Assembly (NCBI GenBank): GCA_030830185.1
Contig: JAURNN010000005.1
Coordinates: forward strand, 1-12,706
Direction: 5' to 3'
Length of the DNA stretch: 12,706 nt
Origin: Bacillota bacterium
Lineage (GTDB): Bacteria > Bacillota_I > Bacilli_A > Acholeplasmatales > Acholeplasmataceae
A model generated the notes under the pieces. The model was not told where the DNA came from, did no database searches, and saw only the letters and a program-made list of their open reading frames with translations. The position numbers and the translations under genes were made by a program. How positions within the stretch are numbered: position 1 is the stretch's first letter; the number at the start of each line of letters is the position of its first letter. This document shows positions 6,974 through 12,706 of this stretch, piece by piece.

Positions 6974-8093
6974 ATGGACAAAGAGTTCCTTTTTTATAGA
7001 CAGACTTAATGAAGCCACCACCTAAGCATAATTCACCTTGATAAATCGCACACAATTGACCAGGTGTGACTGCTTTAATCCCTTGAGGATAGGTGACGCG
7101 ATATAAATAATCTTCTATTTTTTCAAGGTAAATATCATGATCTTCTTGACGGTATCTAAATTTAGCAGTATAGTTGCCATCCTTGACATCTCCACGTAAG
7201 ATCACATCTTCGATTTCGGCTTCATCACTATATAAAGCTTCATGATTTCCATCTGGTTCAACGTATAATGTTACATCTGATAATGATTTCCCAACAACAA
7301 ACCATGGTCCAACTATATCTTTAATGCCACCAATATTTAAACCTTTACGCTGCCCAATAGTATAATGCATAAGTCCAGTATGTTCACCAATAGTATCACC
7401 ATTGAGTCTTTTCATTGGACCTTTTTTAGCAGGTAAATAATTATTTAAAAAGTCATTAAAATGACGCTCTCCAATAAAACAAATGCCTGTAGAATCTTTT
7501 TTCTCAGCGACGTTCAGTTTTAAATCTAAAGCAATTTTTCTCACTTCTTTTTTATCTAAATGACCAATTGGAAACAATGCTTTCTCTAATTGATCCGAAG
7601 TGAGTTGCGCTAAAAAATACGTTTGATCTTTATTTTGATCAAATCCTCTTTTTAATTGATTCACCCCATTGATAACAACTTTTTGAGCATAGTGACCCAT
7701 GGCGATATAATCAGCACCCAATGATATTGCATGATCTAAAAAGGCTTTAAATTTAATTTCGTTGTTACATAAAATATCAGGATTAGGTGTTCTATTTTTT
7801 TCGTATTCAGATAAAAAGTGTGAAAATACACGATCCCAATACTCATTGATAAAATCCACACGATCAATCGGAATATCTAATATTCTAGCAACTTCAACAG
7901 CATCTTGATAGTCTTGTTCTTGCTCACAAATATCTTTATCTTTATAAGGATTTCCTAAGACATCATGATTGGTTGCATTGTCCCAGTTTTGCATAAAGAT
8001 GGCATGAACATCATATCCATCTTTTTTAAGTAAATAAGCTGCAACAGCACTATCAACACCACCTGATAAACCAATAATGACTTTTTTACTCAT
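6966..8093 (-). CDS. mnmA: tRNA-specific 2-thiouridylase MnmA
   Basis: It installs the 2-thio group on wobble U34 of tRNA Lys, Glu and Gln, adenylating the uridine and then taking sulfur through cysteine persulfide chemistry. At 375 aa it has normal family length. The N-terminal PP-loop SGGVDS (10-15) binds ATP. The two catalytic cysteines are present: C109 in NPDILCNNEIKF and C205 in STGICFIGER. AMGHYAQ (131-137) and the HYTIGQRKGLNIGG region, followed by a C-terminal beta-barrel, complete the family pattern. The ATG overlaps the nadE TGA as ATGA; only a weak A-rich tract precedes it, so translation probably depends on coupling to nadE. No cysteine desulfurase or sulfur relay gene is adjacent, although a desulfurase often precedes mnmA in Firmicutes. 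Confidence 0.96.
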   Translation of the reverse strand: MSKKVIIGLSGGVDSAVAAYLLKKDGYDVHAIFMQNWDNATNHDVLGNPYKDKDICEQEQDYQDAVEVARILDIPIDRVDFINEYWDRVFSHFLSEYEKNRTPNPDILCNNEIKFKAFLDHAISLGADYIAMGHYAQKVVINGVNQLKRGFDQNKDQTYFLAQLTSDQLEKALFPIGHLDKKEVRKIALDLKLNVAEKKDSTGICFIGERHFNDFLNNYLPAKKGPMKRLNGDTIGEHTGLMHYTIGQRKGLNIGGIKDIVGPWFVVGKSLSDVTLYVEPDGNHEALYSDEAEIEDVILRGDVKDGNYTAKFRYRQEDHDIYLEKIEDYLYRVTYPQGIKAVTPGQLCAIYQGELCLGGGFIKSVYKKGTLCPYA

Positions 8094-9943
8094 ACTTTTT
8101 TAATATCGCTAGGCATTCGATATTCTCCTCTAGGTGATAAACTAAAATTGAGTAATTTAGGGCCTTCTGGCATCGTTTGACGTTTAAATTGAGATGCATA
8201 AAAACGTTTAAAGAAACGTTTAACATAAATCACTGCTTCTTCATTTGTTAATTGATAGGCATGTTTAATTAGAAACTCCATCTTATTTTCATCTGCGCCT
8301 TGAACTAAATGATGATACAACATAAAATCATTAATGTCATATCGGCCAATGGAAACTTCACTATCTTGATCTTTGAGTAACTCAGGTGTCACAGGTGCAT
8401 CTAATATGTCTTGAAGTGTCTCTTTAATCTCTTGATAGATTTCTTGATAGTAAGAAACAAGCATACGTACCCATGTTTTAGGAAGACCGCTATTAATAGC
8501 ATACATACTCATATGATCCCCATTGTAAGTCATAAATCCTAATGCAATTTCAGATAAATCACCAGTACCTAAGACAAAGCCCTTATATTTATTTGCTAAA
8601 TTCATTAAATAAAGCGTGCGAATACGTGCTTGCGCGTTTTCATACGTCACATCTAGTGTTTCATGATTTAAACCCTCTAAATGTGGGTCTAAAACATCTT
8701 TTATGGGAATGTCTAATATTGTCACACCTAAATGTTCCATAAGCTTCATAGCGCGTGATTTCGTTTGATGTGAGGTGACTTCACTTGGCATGGTCACTGC
8801 AATAATTGACTTAGGGTCTTGATTGAGTCTTAAAACGGCTTGATGTGAACATAATAATGCAAGTGTTGAATCAAGTCCTCCAGAAATGCCAATAATAATG
8901 TTAGAAGCATCTTTAGGCATAGTTGATAGTCTTTTTACAAGTGATAACACTTGAAGTTGGAAGACTTGATCAACGGCTTGATTTCTTTCATTTGAAGGAA
9001 TAAAAGGTAATGGATTTAATAGGGTATCAAATGTATATGTTTGTGTTTCTTCTAAATGAAAATGAATGATTTGATATTGATACATATGTTTAAAATGCAT
9101 GTCACGATAAGTTGAATCTTGACGTTTTAAGAAGTTAATGCCCTCAATATCAATATCTGCCACTAAAACATTTGGTTTCATCTCATACGTTAAGTACTCA
9201 GCAACCAGTTCTCCAGATACTGCAATGAGTTGATGCGGTGAATACGGCACTTCAGATGTCGATTCGTAAGTTCCTGTTGACGTATAAATATAGGCACCCA
9301 TTTGTTTTCTTGAGTGATCTAAAACAGCTACACGTCTTAATTGGTCTTTATGAACGTATTCTGAGGATGCTGATAAATTAAAAATCACATTTGCACCAGC
9401 TAAACTCATGTCATCACTTGGTGCGTATGTTGCCCACAAATCTTGACAAATTTCGACACCAAAACGGATATGTTTATCAGGTTCTAAAAAAATTAGTGTT
9501 CCAAATGGTACTTCTTGATTGAGTAAGAAAATAGATGTCATATGGGAATCTCTTCCTGAATGAAACCATCTTTTTTCATAAAATTCATGATGATTTGGAA
9601 TATAAAATTTAGGAACAACCCCTAATATTTTACCTTTTTGACAAACCACAGCGGTGTTATATAATGCACCATAAATATCAAGAGGGATTCCTAGGATATA
9701 AATCCCTTGATAGGTGGTTTCTTTTAAAATGGTATTAAGTCCAAGTAGTGCTGAAGATAAAAATTGCTCCTGGTAAAACATATCAGAGGCACTATATCCA
9801 GTGATGGTAAGTTCAGGAAAGACAACGATGGAAGCTGATAATGAATTCAGCATCTCTAAAATCACCTTTGTATTAAAAGGTACGTTACCAACTTCAATTG
9901 GAGGTGTTGCTGCTGCAACTTTTAAGATCCCTTGTTGATACAT
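8090..9943 (-). CDS. nadE: glutamine-dependent NAD+ synthetase (start corrected to 9943)
   Basis: It amidates nicotinic acid adenine dinucleotide to NAD using ATP and glutamine, the last step of NAD synthesis. The 617-residue two-domain form is used. An N-terminal nitrilase-type glutaminase carries the Glu-Lys-Cys triad: E44 in VVFPELTITGY, K112 in VVPKFYIPNH and C166 in VEICQDLWA. The C-terminal synthetase has PP-loop SGGLDS (354-359) and the GTGDLSEIALGF...MSMYAINSGLPKT region (about 459-489). With the triad intact it should use glutamine, not only free ammonia. The ATG at 9941-9943 is chosen because AAGGAG (9948-9953) lies 4 bases upstream, the gap to nadD is one base, and MYQQGILKVAAATP fits the family. 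An upstream ATG at 9982 would add 13 residues that overlap nadD and has no ribosome site. It follows nadD, its pathway predecessor. Confidence 0.95.
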   Translation of the reverse strand: MYQQGILKVAAATPPIEVGNVPFNTKVILEMLNSLSASIVVFPELTITGYSASDMFYQEQFLSSALLGLNTILKETTYQGIYILGIPLDIYGALYNTAVVCQKGKILGVVPKFYIPNHHEFYEKRWFHSGRDSHMTSIFLLNQEVPFGTLIFLEPDKHIRFGVEICQDLWATYAPSDDMSLAGANVIFNLSASSEYVHKDQLRRVAVLDHSRKQMGAYIYTSTGTYESTSEVPYSPHQLIAVSGELVAEYLTYEMKPNVLVADIDIEGINFLKRQDSTYRDMHFKHMYQYQIIHFHLEETQTYTFDTLLNPLPFIPSNERNQAVDQVFQLQVLSLVKRLSTMPKDASNIIIGISGGLDSTLALLCSHQAVLRLNQDPKSIIAVTMPSEVTSHQTKSRAMKLMEHLGVTILDIPIKDVLDPHLEGLNHETLDVTYENAQARIRTLYLMNLANKYKGFVLGTGDLSEIALGFMTYNGDHMSMYAINSGLPKTWVRMLVSYYQEIYQEIKETLQDILDAPVTPELLKDQDSEVSIGRYDINDFMLYHHLVQGADENKMEFLIKHAYQLTNEEAVIYVKRFFKRFYASQFKRQTMPEGPKLLNFSLSPRGEYRMPSDIKKV

Positions 9944-9944
9944 C

Positions 9945-10496
9945 TTACTCCTTATAAAGTGCGTGCATCTCAATGTATGCATACACGTTTGGATTCATAT
10001 CTTCAATATGCTTTGAAATATGATTTCTTATTTGAGTGGAGGACATTGGATAATCTAAATCGATGATTGTATACTCTTTAAATTGTTGTAATAATGGCGT
10101 ATGTTTGGTTAATGATGATCCTTCTCTTGAGACAATCAAACATTTGTGTTCTTGAATAAGTGTTTCATAATTGATCCAAGAGGTAAAGGTTTCTAATTGG
10201 TCAGCACCAATAATAAAACCAACTTCTTCTTGTTTTTCTTTTTCAATTTTCTTTAATAGGTGAAGTGTGCCTCGATAAGGTTGTTCATGTTCGATTTTAG
10301 AGATTTCAACGCCTTCAAACGCAAGATGACACATATGATAACGATGAAAAAAATCAATGAGTGATGACTTTTGATAGTCATTCCCTACAGGAACAACCAT
10401 CACATGATCATCAGGATACATTAATTGAATATGTGTAATAATTTGTTGATGTGCTAACGTGGGTGGATTAAATGCACCACCGTATACCAAAATCAT
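9945..10496 (-). CDS. nadD: nicotinate-nucleotide adenylyltransferase
   Basis: It joins nicotinate mononucleotide and ATP to give nicotinic acid adenine dinucleotide, which NadE then amidates. At 183 aa it is close to the usual 190-200. The nucleotidyltransferase signature GGAFNPPTLAH (6-16) includes the (T/H)xxH-type motif. IGADQLETFTSW (96-107) and the phosphate-binding SSTQIR (152-157, family form SSTxIR) follow. AGGTG (10501-10505) stands 4 bases before the ATG. Directly followed by nadE with a one-base gap, which is functionally tidy. In many Firmicutes nadD instead sits with yqeK and rsfS; neither is here. The C-terminus lacks any fused HD (YqeK) domain. Confidence 0.94.
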   Translation of the reverse strand: MILVYGGAFNPPTLAHQQIITHIQLMYPDDHVMVVPVGNDYQKSSLIDFFHRYHMCHLAFEGVEISKIEHEQPYRGTLHLLKKIEKEKQEEVGFIIGADQLETFTSWINYETLIQEHKCLIVSREGSSLTKHTPLLQQFKEYTIIDLDYPMSSTQIRNHISKHIEDMNPNVYAYIEMHALYKE

Positions 10497-10513
10497 GATT
10501 CACCTACACTCAT

Positions 10514-10519
10514 ATTATA
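10514..10519 (-). promoter_or_regulatory. possible -10 box for nadD
   Basis: A perfect TATAAT on the minus strand begins right after the rsmH TAG stop and lies 17 bases before the nadD ATG. No recognisable -35 is found at 16-19 bases spacing, where only A-rich sequence from rsmH is present, and there is no TGN extension. It could give nadD its own start or be chance in AT-rich DNA; rsmH read-through would also supply nadD. Confidence 0.25.
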
Positions 10520-11431
10520 CTATGAATTGTCTGTTTTTTTACTGATTCTTAATTTTGCTGAAGCACTTCTTGAGTTTTCTAATAACTCTTTTTCTGAAGG
10601 TAAAATCGGTTTTCTAGTCATCAGTTCAAAAAGCGGTTTTTCATCGAGCGCAATCGGTAATCCTTTCAATTGCTTCACTGTACTATGTGTTTTCATGAAA
10701 TGTTTGACGATGCGATCTTCTAAACTATGAAAAGTAATCACAACAAGTCTTCCATCAGACTTTAATAAGTTCAACGATTGCTTCAAGACATCTTCTAAGA
10801 CGTTTAATTCTTGATTCACTTCGATTCTTAGCGCTTGGAAAACAGCTTTTGCTGAATGACCTTTTTTTCCTTTAAAAAAGAAATCAGTGACTTTAACGAC
10901 ATCTTTTGTTGTATGATAAGGACGATTGTTGATGATTACATTTGCAAATACATGCGGTTTTTCAATATCACCATAATCTCTAAATATTTTTAATAGCGCA
11001 TGGTAATCATAGGTATTTAAAATGACTTCGGCAGTTATCTTTTGATTCAAATTCATACGCATATCAAGTGGACCTTCATGCATATATGAAAATCCTCTTT
11101 CAGGTTGATCGATATGCATCGATGACATCCCTAAATCGAGTAAAATACCATCGACTTCTTGAATACCACGTTGATTAAGTTGATGTTGCATGGTTGAAAA
11201 ATTGTGTTGAATAAACGTAAAATTTGGATGATTAATAAACCGTTCATCAATAAATTTTAATACCGTTTCATCTTGATCAAACGCAAAAAGATGGCCTTTT
11301 TTAAGGTTATTAAGTATTTGAAAACTATGTCCACCTGCACCAAAGGTGCCATCGACATAAATGCCATCAGACTTAATATTTAAGCCATCAATCGATTCAT
11401 TTAATAAAACAGACGTATGAGGGTTATTCAT
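10520..11431 (-). CDS. rsmH: 16S rRNA (cytosine-1402-N4) methyltransferase RsmH
   Basis: SAM-dependent methylation of N4 of C1402 in the 16S rRNA P-site (older name mraW). At 303 aa it has the normal length. Motifs in order: HTSVLLNE (5-12), SAM-binding DGTFGAGGHS (27-36), LLDLGMSS (97-104), ERGFSY (111-116), DMRM (123-126), GDIEKP (154-159), AVFQALRIEVNQE (196-208) and TFHSLEDRIVK (233-243). The N-terminus fits M1 exactly, yet no Shine-Dalgarno sequence precedes it. A terminator separates it from rpmF upstream, and an extended -10 box lies 4 bases before the ATG. It is not beside mraZ, ftsL, a penicillin-binding protein, mraY or ftsZ, its usual division and wall cluster; instead nadD follows 23 bases later. 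It ends in TAG. Confidence 0.96.
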   Translation of the reverse strand: MNNPHTSVLLNESIDGLNIKSDGIYVDGTFGAGGHSFQILNNLKKGHLFAFDQDETVLKFIDERFINHPNFTFIQHNFSTMQHQLNQRGIQEVDGILLDLGMSSMHIDQPERGFSYMHEGPLDMRMNLNQKITAEVILNTYDYHALLKIFRDYGDIEKPHVFANVIINNRPYHTTKDVVKVTDFFFKGKKGHSAKAVFQALRIEVNQELNVLEDVLKQSLNLLKSDGRLVVITFHSLEDRIVKHFMKTHSTVKQLKGLPIALDEKPLFELMTRKPILPSEKELLENSRSASAKLRISKKTDNS

Positions 11432-11435
11432 ATCA

Positions 11436-11444
11436 TTTATAGCA
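11436..11444 (-). promoter_or_regulatory. candidate extended -10 for rsmH, implying a leaderless mRNA
   Basis: On the minus strand TGCTATAAA combines a TGN extension with a 5/6 -10 hexamer, ending 4 bases before the rsmH ATG. Transcription would begin at or within a few bases of the ATG, leaving no room for a ribosome site, and none is seen. The -35 position falls in the T-tract of the rpmF terminator and does not match the consensus. This is a sequence-based candidate only. Confidence 0.35.
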
Positions 11445-11454
11445 ATTCTTAGAA

Positions 11455-11485
11455 TAAGAAAAAGGTGCTATCTGCACCCTTCTTA
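11455..11485 (-). terminator. intrinsic terminator after rpmF
   Basis: The minus strand reads GGGTGC - AGATA - GCACC followed by TTTTT. The five-base GC-rich core stem (11474-11478 with 11464-11468) is extended by A-T and G-U pairs, using the rpmF stop codon region as its left arm. The U-tract is 11459-11463. It would end the yceD-rpmF transcript before rsmH. The plus strand lacks a matching T-tract, so it is one-directional. Confidence 0.75.
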
Positions 11486-11680
11486 TGATTCATCTTGTTT
11501 AGATTGTTTTTTTGCTAAAACAAGTTGACCCTTGTAATAACCGCTATTTGGTGTCACACGATGTGGAAGCGTAAACTCTCCAGTTTGTGGGCAAACAACA
11601 AGTGTTGGTGCTTGTAATTTGTAATGTGTACGTCTTTTTCTTTTCGCGGTCTTACCAGTTCTTCTAAATGGAACTGCCAT
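11483..11680 (-). CDS. rpmF: 50S ribosomal protein L32, zinc-ligand-poor form
   Basis: A 65-residue basic protein of the large ribosomal subunit. The start MAVPFRRTGKTAKRKRRTHYKL is the L32 signature. The zinc-ribbon half reads C30-P-Q-T33 and later T43-P-N-S46, where zinc-binding L32 has CxxC in both places. Three of four ligands are therefore replaced, although the surrounding glycines (G34, G47) and YYKG remain. This fits the zinc-independent (C-minus) type known among ribosomal proteins that have both forms. It has the strongest ribosome site in the window, AAGGAGGTG (11686-11694), 5 bases before the ATG and overlapping the yceD stop. yceD-rpmF is a widespread pairing. No repressor (Zur-like) site is evident. 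Confidence 0.95.
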   Translation of the reverse strand: MAVPFRRTGKTAKRKRRTHYKLQAPTLVVCPQTGEFTLPHRVTPNSGYYKGQLVLAKKQSKQDES

Positions 11681-11692
11681 GCATTCACCTCC

Positions 11693-12064
11693 TTATGATG
11701 AAGTAGATTCTTCTATTAAAGCGTCTTGATGATAGATCACATAAGGTTTCTCAGAAACGATAATCCCAAGTAAAATATCATTTAAATTAATGGTGTTGGT
11801 ATAGATGAAGTCACATTCATCAAGATTTCCAAATGTTACTTCAGCATTGAAAGACACATGATAATCAACAGGTTTTAATGTCTTTGAGCATGCAAGCACT
11901 AAATTAACGTCACCTTCAACTTGAAGGATGGTTTGATCGTGTTTTTGAATGATTTCATAGGTGACTTCAAATGGTTTGATATCGATCATATCGACAACTT
12001 GATGTTCAGTGATATGAATAGACACTTCTTGTTTTTGTTGGGTGGGTACTAATTGTATGTTCAT
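11693..12064 (-). CDS. YceD/DUF177 family protein
   Basis: A 123-residue protein of the YceD (DUF177, YlbN in Bacillus) family. Recognition rests on the gene order directly before rpmF, the size, and the central LVLACSKTLKPVDYHVSFNAEV block (from about 55), where C59-S-K-T-L corresponds to the conserved Cys-Arg/Thr-Leu part of the family. An acidic stretch and ILLGIIVSEKPYVIY follow near the C-terminus. The family has been linked to 23S rRNA accumulation in plants and E. coli; the biochemical role is not settled. No membrane segment or signal peptide is seen. GAGGT (12071-12075) lies 6 bases before the ATG, and a near-consensus promoter lies just upstream. Translation of rpmF follows after a 12-base gap. 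Family call is good, function uncertain. Confidence 0.85.
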   Translation of the reverse strand: MNIQLVPTQQKQEVSIHITEHQVVDMIDIKPFEVTYEIIQKHDQTILQVEGDVNLVLACSKTLKPVDYHVSFNAEVTFGNLDECDFIYTNTINLNDILLGIIVSEKPYVIYHQDALIEESTSS

Positions 12065-12084
12065 AATATGACCTCAACTGAAAT

Positions 12085-12113
12085 AGTATAACGAAATGAC
12101 GCGTAATTGTCAA
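12085..12113 (-). promoter_or_regulatory. sigma-A type promoter for yceD-rpmF
   Basis: On the minus strand a perfect TTGACA (12108-12113) and TATACT (12085-12090, 5/6) are separated by exactly 17 bases, the best housekeeping promoter in the window. The start would be near 12079, giving a leader of about 15 bases that carries GAGGT. The -35 begins 5 bases after the lplA stop, so the promoter occupies nearly all of the lplA-yceD gap. No terminator precedes it, so lplA read-through is possible. Confidence 0.85.
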
Positions 12114-12118
12114 TGATT

Positions 12119-12706
12119 TTATTCGATGATACCTGAATATAATAAGGTTTTAAAGGATTGATTATCTGCATCTAATACATAATCTTTGATATCAATATGA
12201 GAAAGTACCTCATCAATTGCTTGTTTTGTGTAGTCGATGCCATCAAATTTAACTTCAAGTGTGTCAAGTGGATTGATATCAAAGAAATCTCCTTGAATCA
12301 CAAGCTTTTCAATCTTACCATGATGTAATGATAAAATAAGTTCAAATAGTCCACCTGGGAGTCGTTGTTTTAAAATTTTTGTATGCGGTGGTTGTTGTCT
12401 ATAAATATAAGACGTATCTTGATATTTTAATGATAGTTCATGAATGGCTTGAATGTCTTCTTCTGTAAGTTCATAAATATCATCAGTGATATAGGTTTCA
12501 AAATGTTGAATAAGTGCATCTTGAGTCATGCCATTTAAAAATGGTTTCATGTTCGTGACACGAGAGCGTACTGATTCTATCCCTTTAGATATTAATTTTT
12601 CATCACTTGGAGAAATCGCACGCACCATGGTTTCTAGATCACAATCATATAAAAACGTCCCGTGCATAAGCATGCCATATTTGTTTTGTAAAAATGCATT
12701 TCCTGA
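12119..12706 (-). CDS. lplA: lipoate-protein ligase A, partial (N-terminus off right edge)
   Basis: The C-terminal 195 residues of a lipoate-protein ligase, open to the window edge. It activates lipoate with ATP and attaches it to a lysine on E2 and GcvH-type proteins. The visible part begins SGNAF, the segment that normally follows the catalytic lysine, which lies just outside the window. The MLMHGTFLYDCDLETM block (12-27) and SKGIESVRSRVTN (about 39-51) closely follow the LplA pattern. The remainder, LPGGLFELILSLHHGKIEKLVIQGDF onward, is the C-terminal accessory domain that LplA carries and LipM/LipL do not. The internal ATG at 12671-12673 is not the start, since the frame and family similarity continue upstream to 12706. 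It ends in TAA 5 bases before the yceD -35 box. The presence implies lipoate scavenging. Confidence 0.92.
   Translation of the reverse strand, partial: SGNAFLQNKYGMLMHGTFLYDCDLETMVRAISPSDEKLISKGIESVRSRVTNMKPFLNGMTQDALIQHFETYITDDIYELTEEDIQAIHELSLKYQDTSYIYRQQPPHTKILKQRLPGGLFELILSLHHGKIEKLVIQGDFFDINPLDTLEVKFDGIDYTKQAIDEVLSHIDIKDYVLDADNQSFKTLLYSGIIE

Noticed and set aside
8542..8742. 66-codon plus-strand frame inside nadE
   Set aside because: Antisense to the conserved synthetase domain; a chance open frame.
9944..9982. 13-residue N-terminal extension of NadE
   Set aside because: Encoded by the other frame of the nadD end, without a ribosome site; the ATG at 9943 has AAGGAG and fits the family.
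10527..10730. 67-codon plus-strand frame inside rsmH
   Set aside because: Antisense to the conserved RsmH C-terminal region; no supporting signals.
12119..12673. Separate 184-residue gene starting at the ATG at 12673
   Set aside because: The frame remains open to the window edge and the upstream residues SGNAF match LplA, so this is the C-terminal part of a longer gene.
1..12706. Mobile element, CRISPR array, toxin-antitoxin, defence or other novel system
   Set aside because: All coding space is taken by recognised housekeeping families; no transposase, integrase, spaced repeats, tRNA-flanked insertion or unassigned gene was found.

Overview
The window is an AT-rich (roughly one third GC by eye), gene-dense, 12.7 kb piece of a bacterial chromosome. 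Best matches by motif recall are low-GC Firmicutes/Mollicutes. UGA is a stop here: the NUDIX, nadE, mnmA and recD2 genes end in TGA, and the tryptophan codons checked are TGG. That argues against the code-4 Mycoplasma/Spiroplasma lineages and fits a standard-code relative such as an Acholeplasma- or Izemoplasma-like organism or another deep Bacilli/Erysipelotrichia-type lineage. The lineage is an inference from recall, not a database match.

Layout. (1) Positions 1-1966, minus strand: a compact three-gene unit, NUDIX hydrolase - alanine dehydrogenase (ald) - PlsC-type acyltransferase (cut by the left edge). The genes are 13 bases apart or overlap. (2) Positions 1967-2077: a divergent promoter region with two extended -10 boxes. 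(3) Positions 2078-4726, plus strand: glgA and glgC, which make ADP-glucose and polymerise it into alpha-1,4-glucan. (4) Positions 4720-4759: a bidirectional hairpin terminator between the convergent units. (5) Positions 4781-11431, minus strand: rsmH - nadD - nadE - mnmA - recD2, tightly packed with 1-base gaps or short overlaps after nadD. (6) Positions 11455-12706, minus strand: lplA (cut by the right edge), then yceD and rpmF from a near-consensus promoter, closed by a terminator.

How the genes fit together. NadD and NadE are the last two steps of NAD synthesis (NaMN to NaAD to NAD). RsmH and MnmA modify 16S rRNA and tRNA, rpmF encodes ribosomal protein L32 with its usual partner yceD, RecD2 is a DNA repair helicase, and LplA attaches lipoate to 2-oxoacid dehydrogenase complexes. 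glgA-glgC supply storage glucan. Ald links alanine to pyruvate and NADH. These are core housekeeping functions.

I see no phage, IS, CRISPR, tRNA, rRNA, riboswitch or defence system, and no convincing previously undescribed system. No gene-free stretch exceeds about 110 bases. The points most worth a second look are a possible leaderless rsmH mRNA, an L32 that has lost most zinc ligands, rsmH outside a cell-division cluster, and corrected starts for the NUDIX gene, nadE and recD2.
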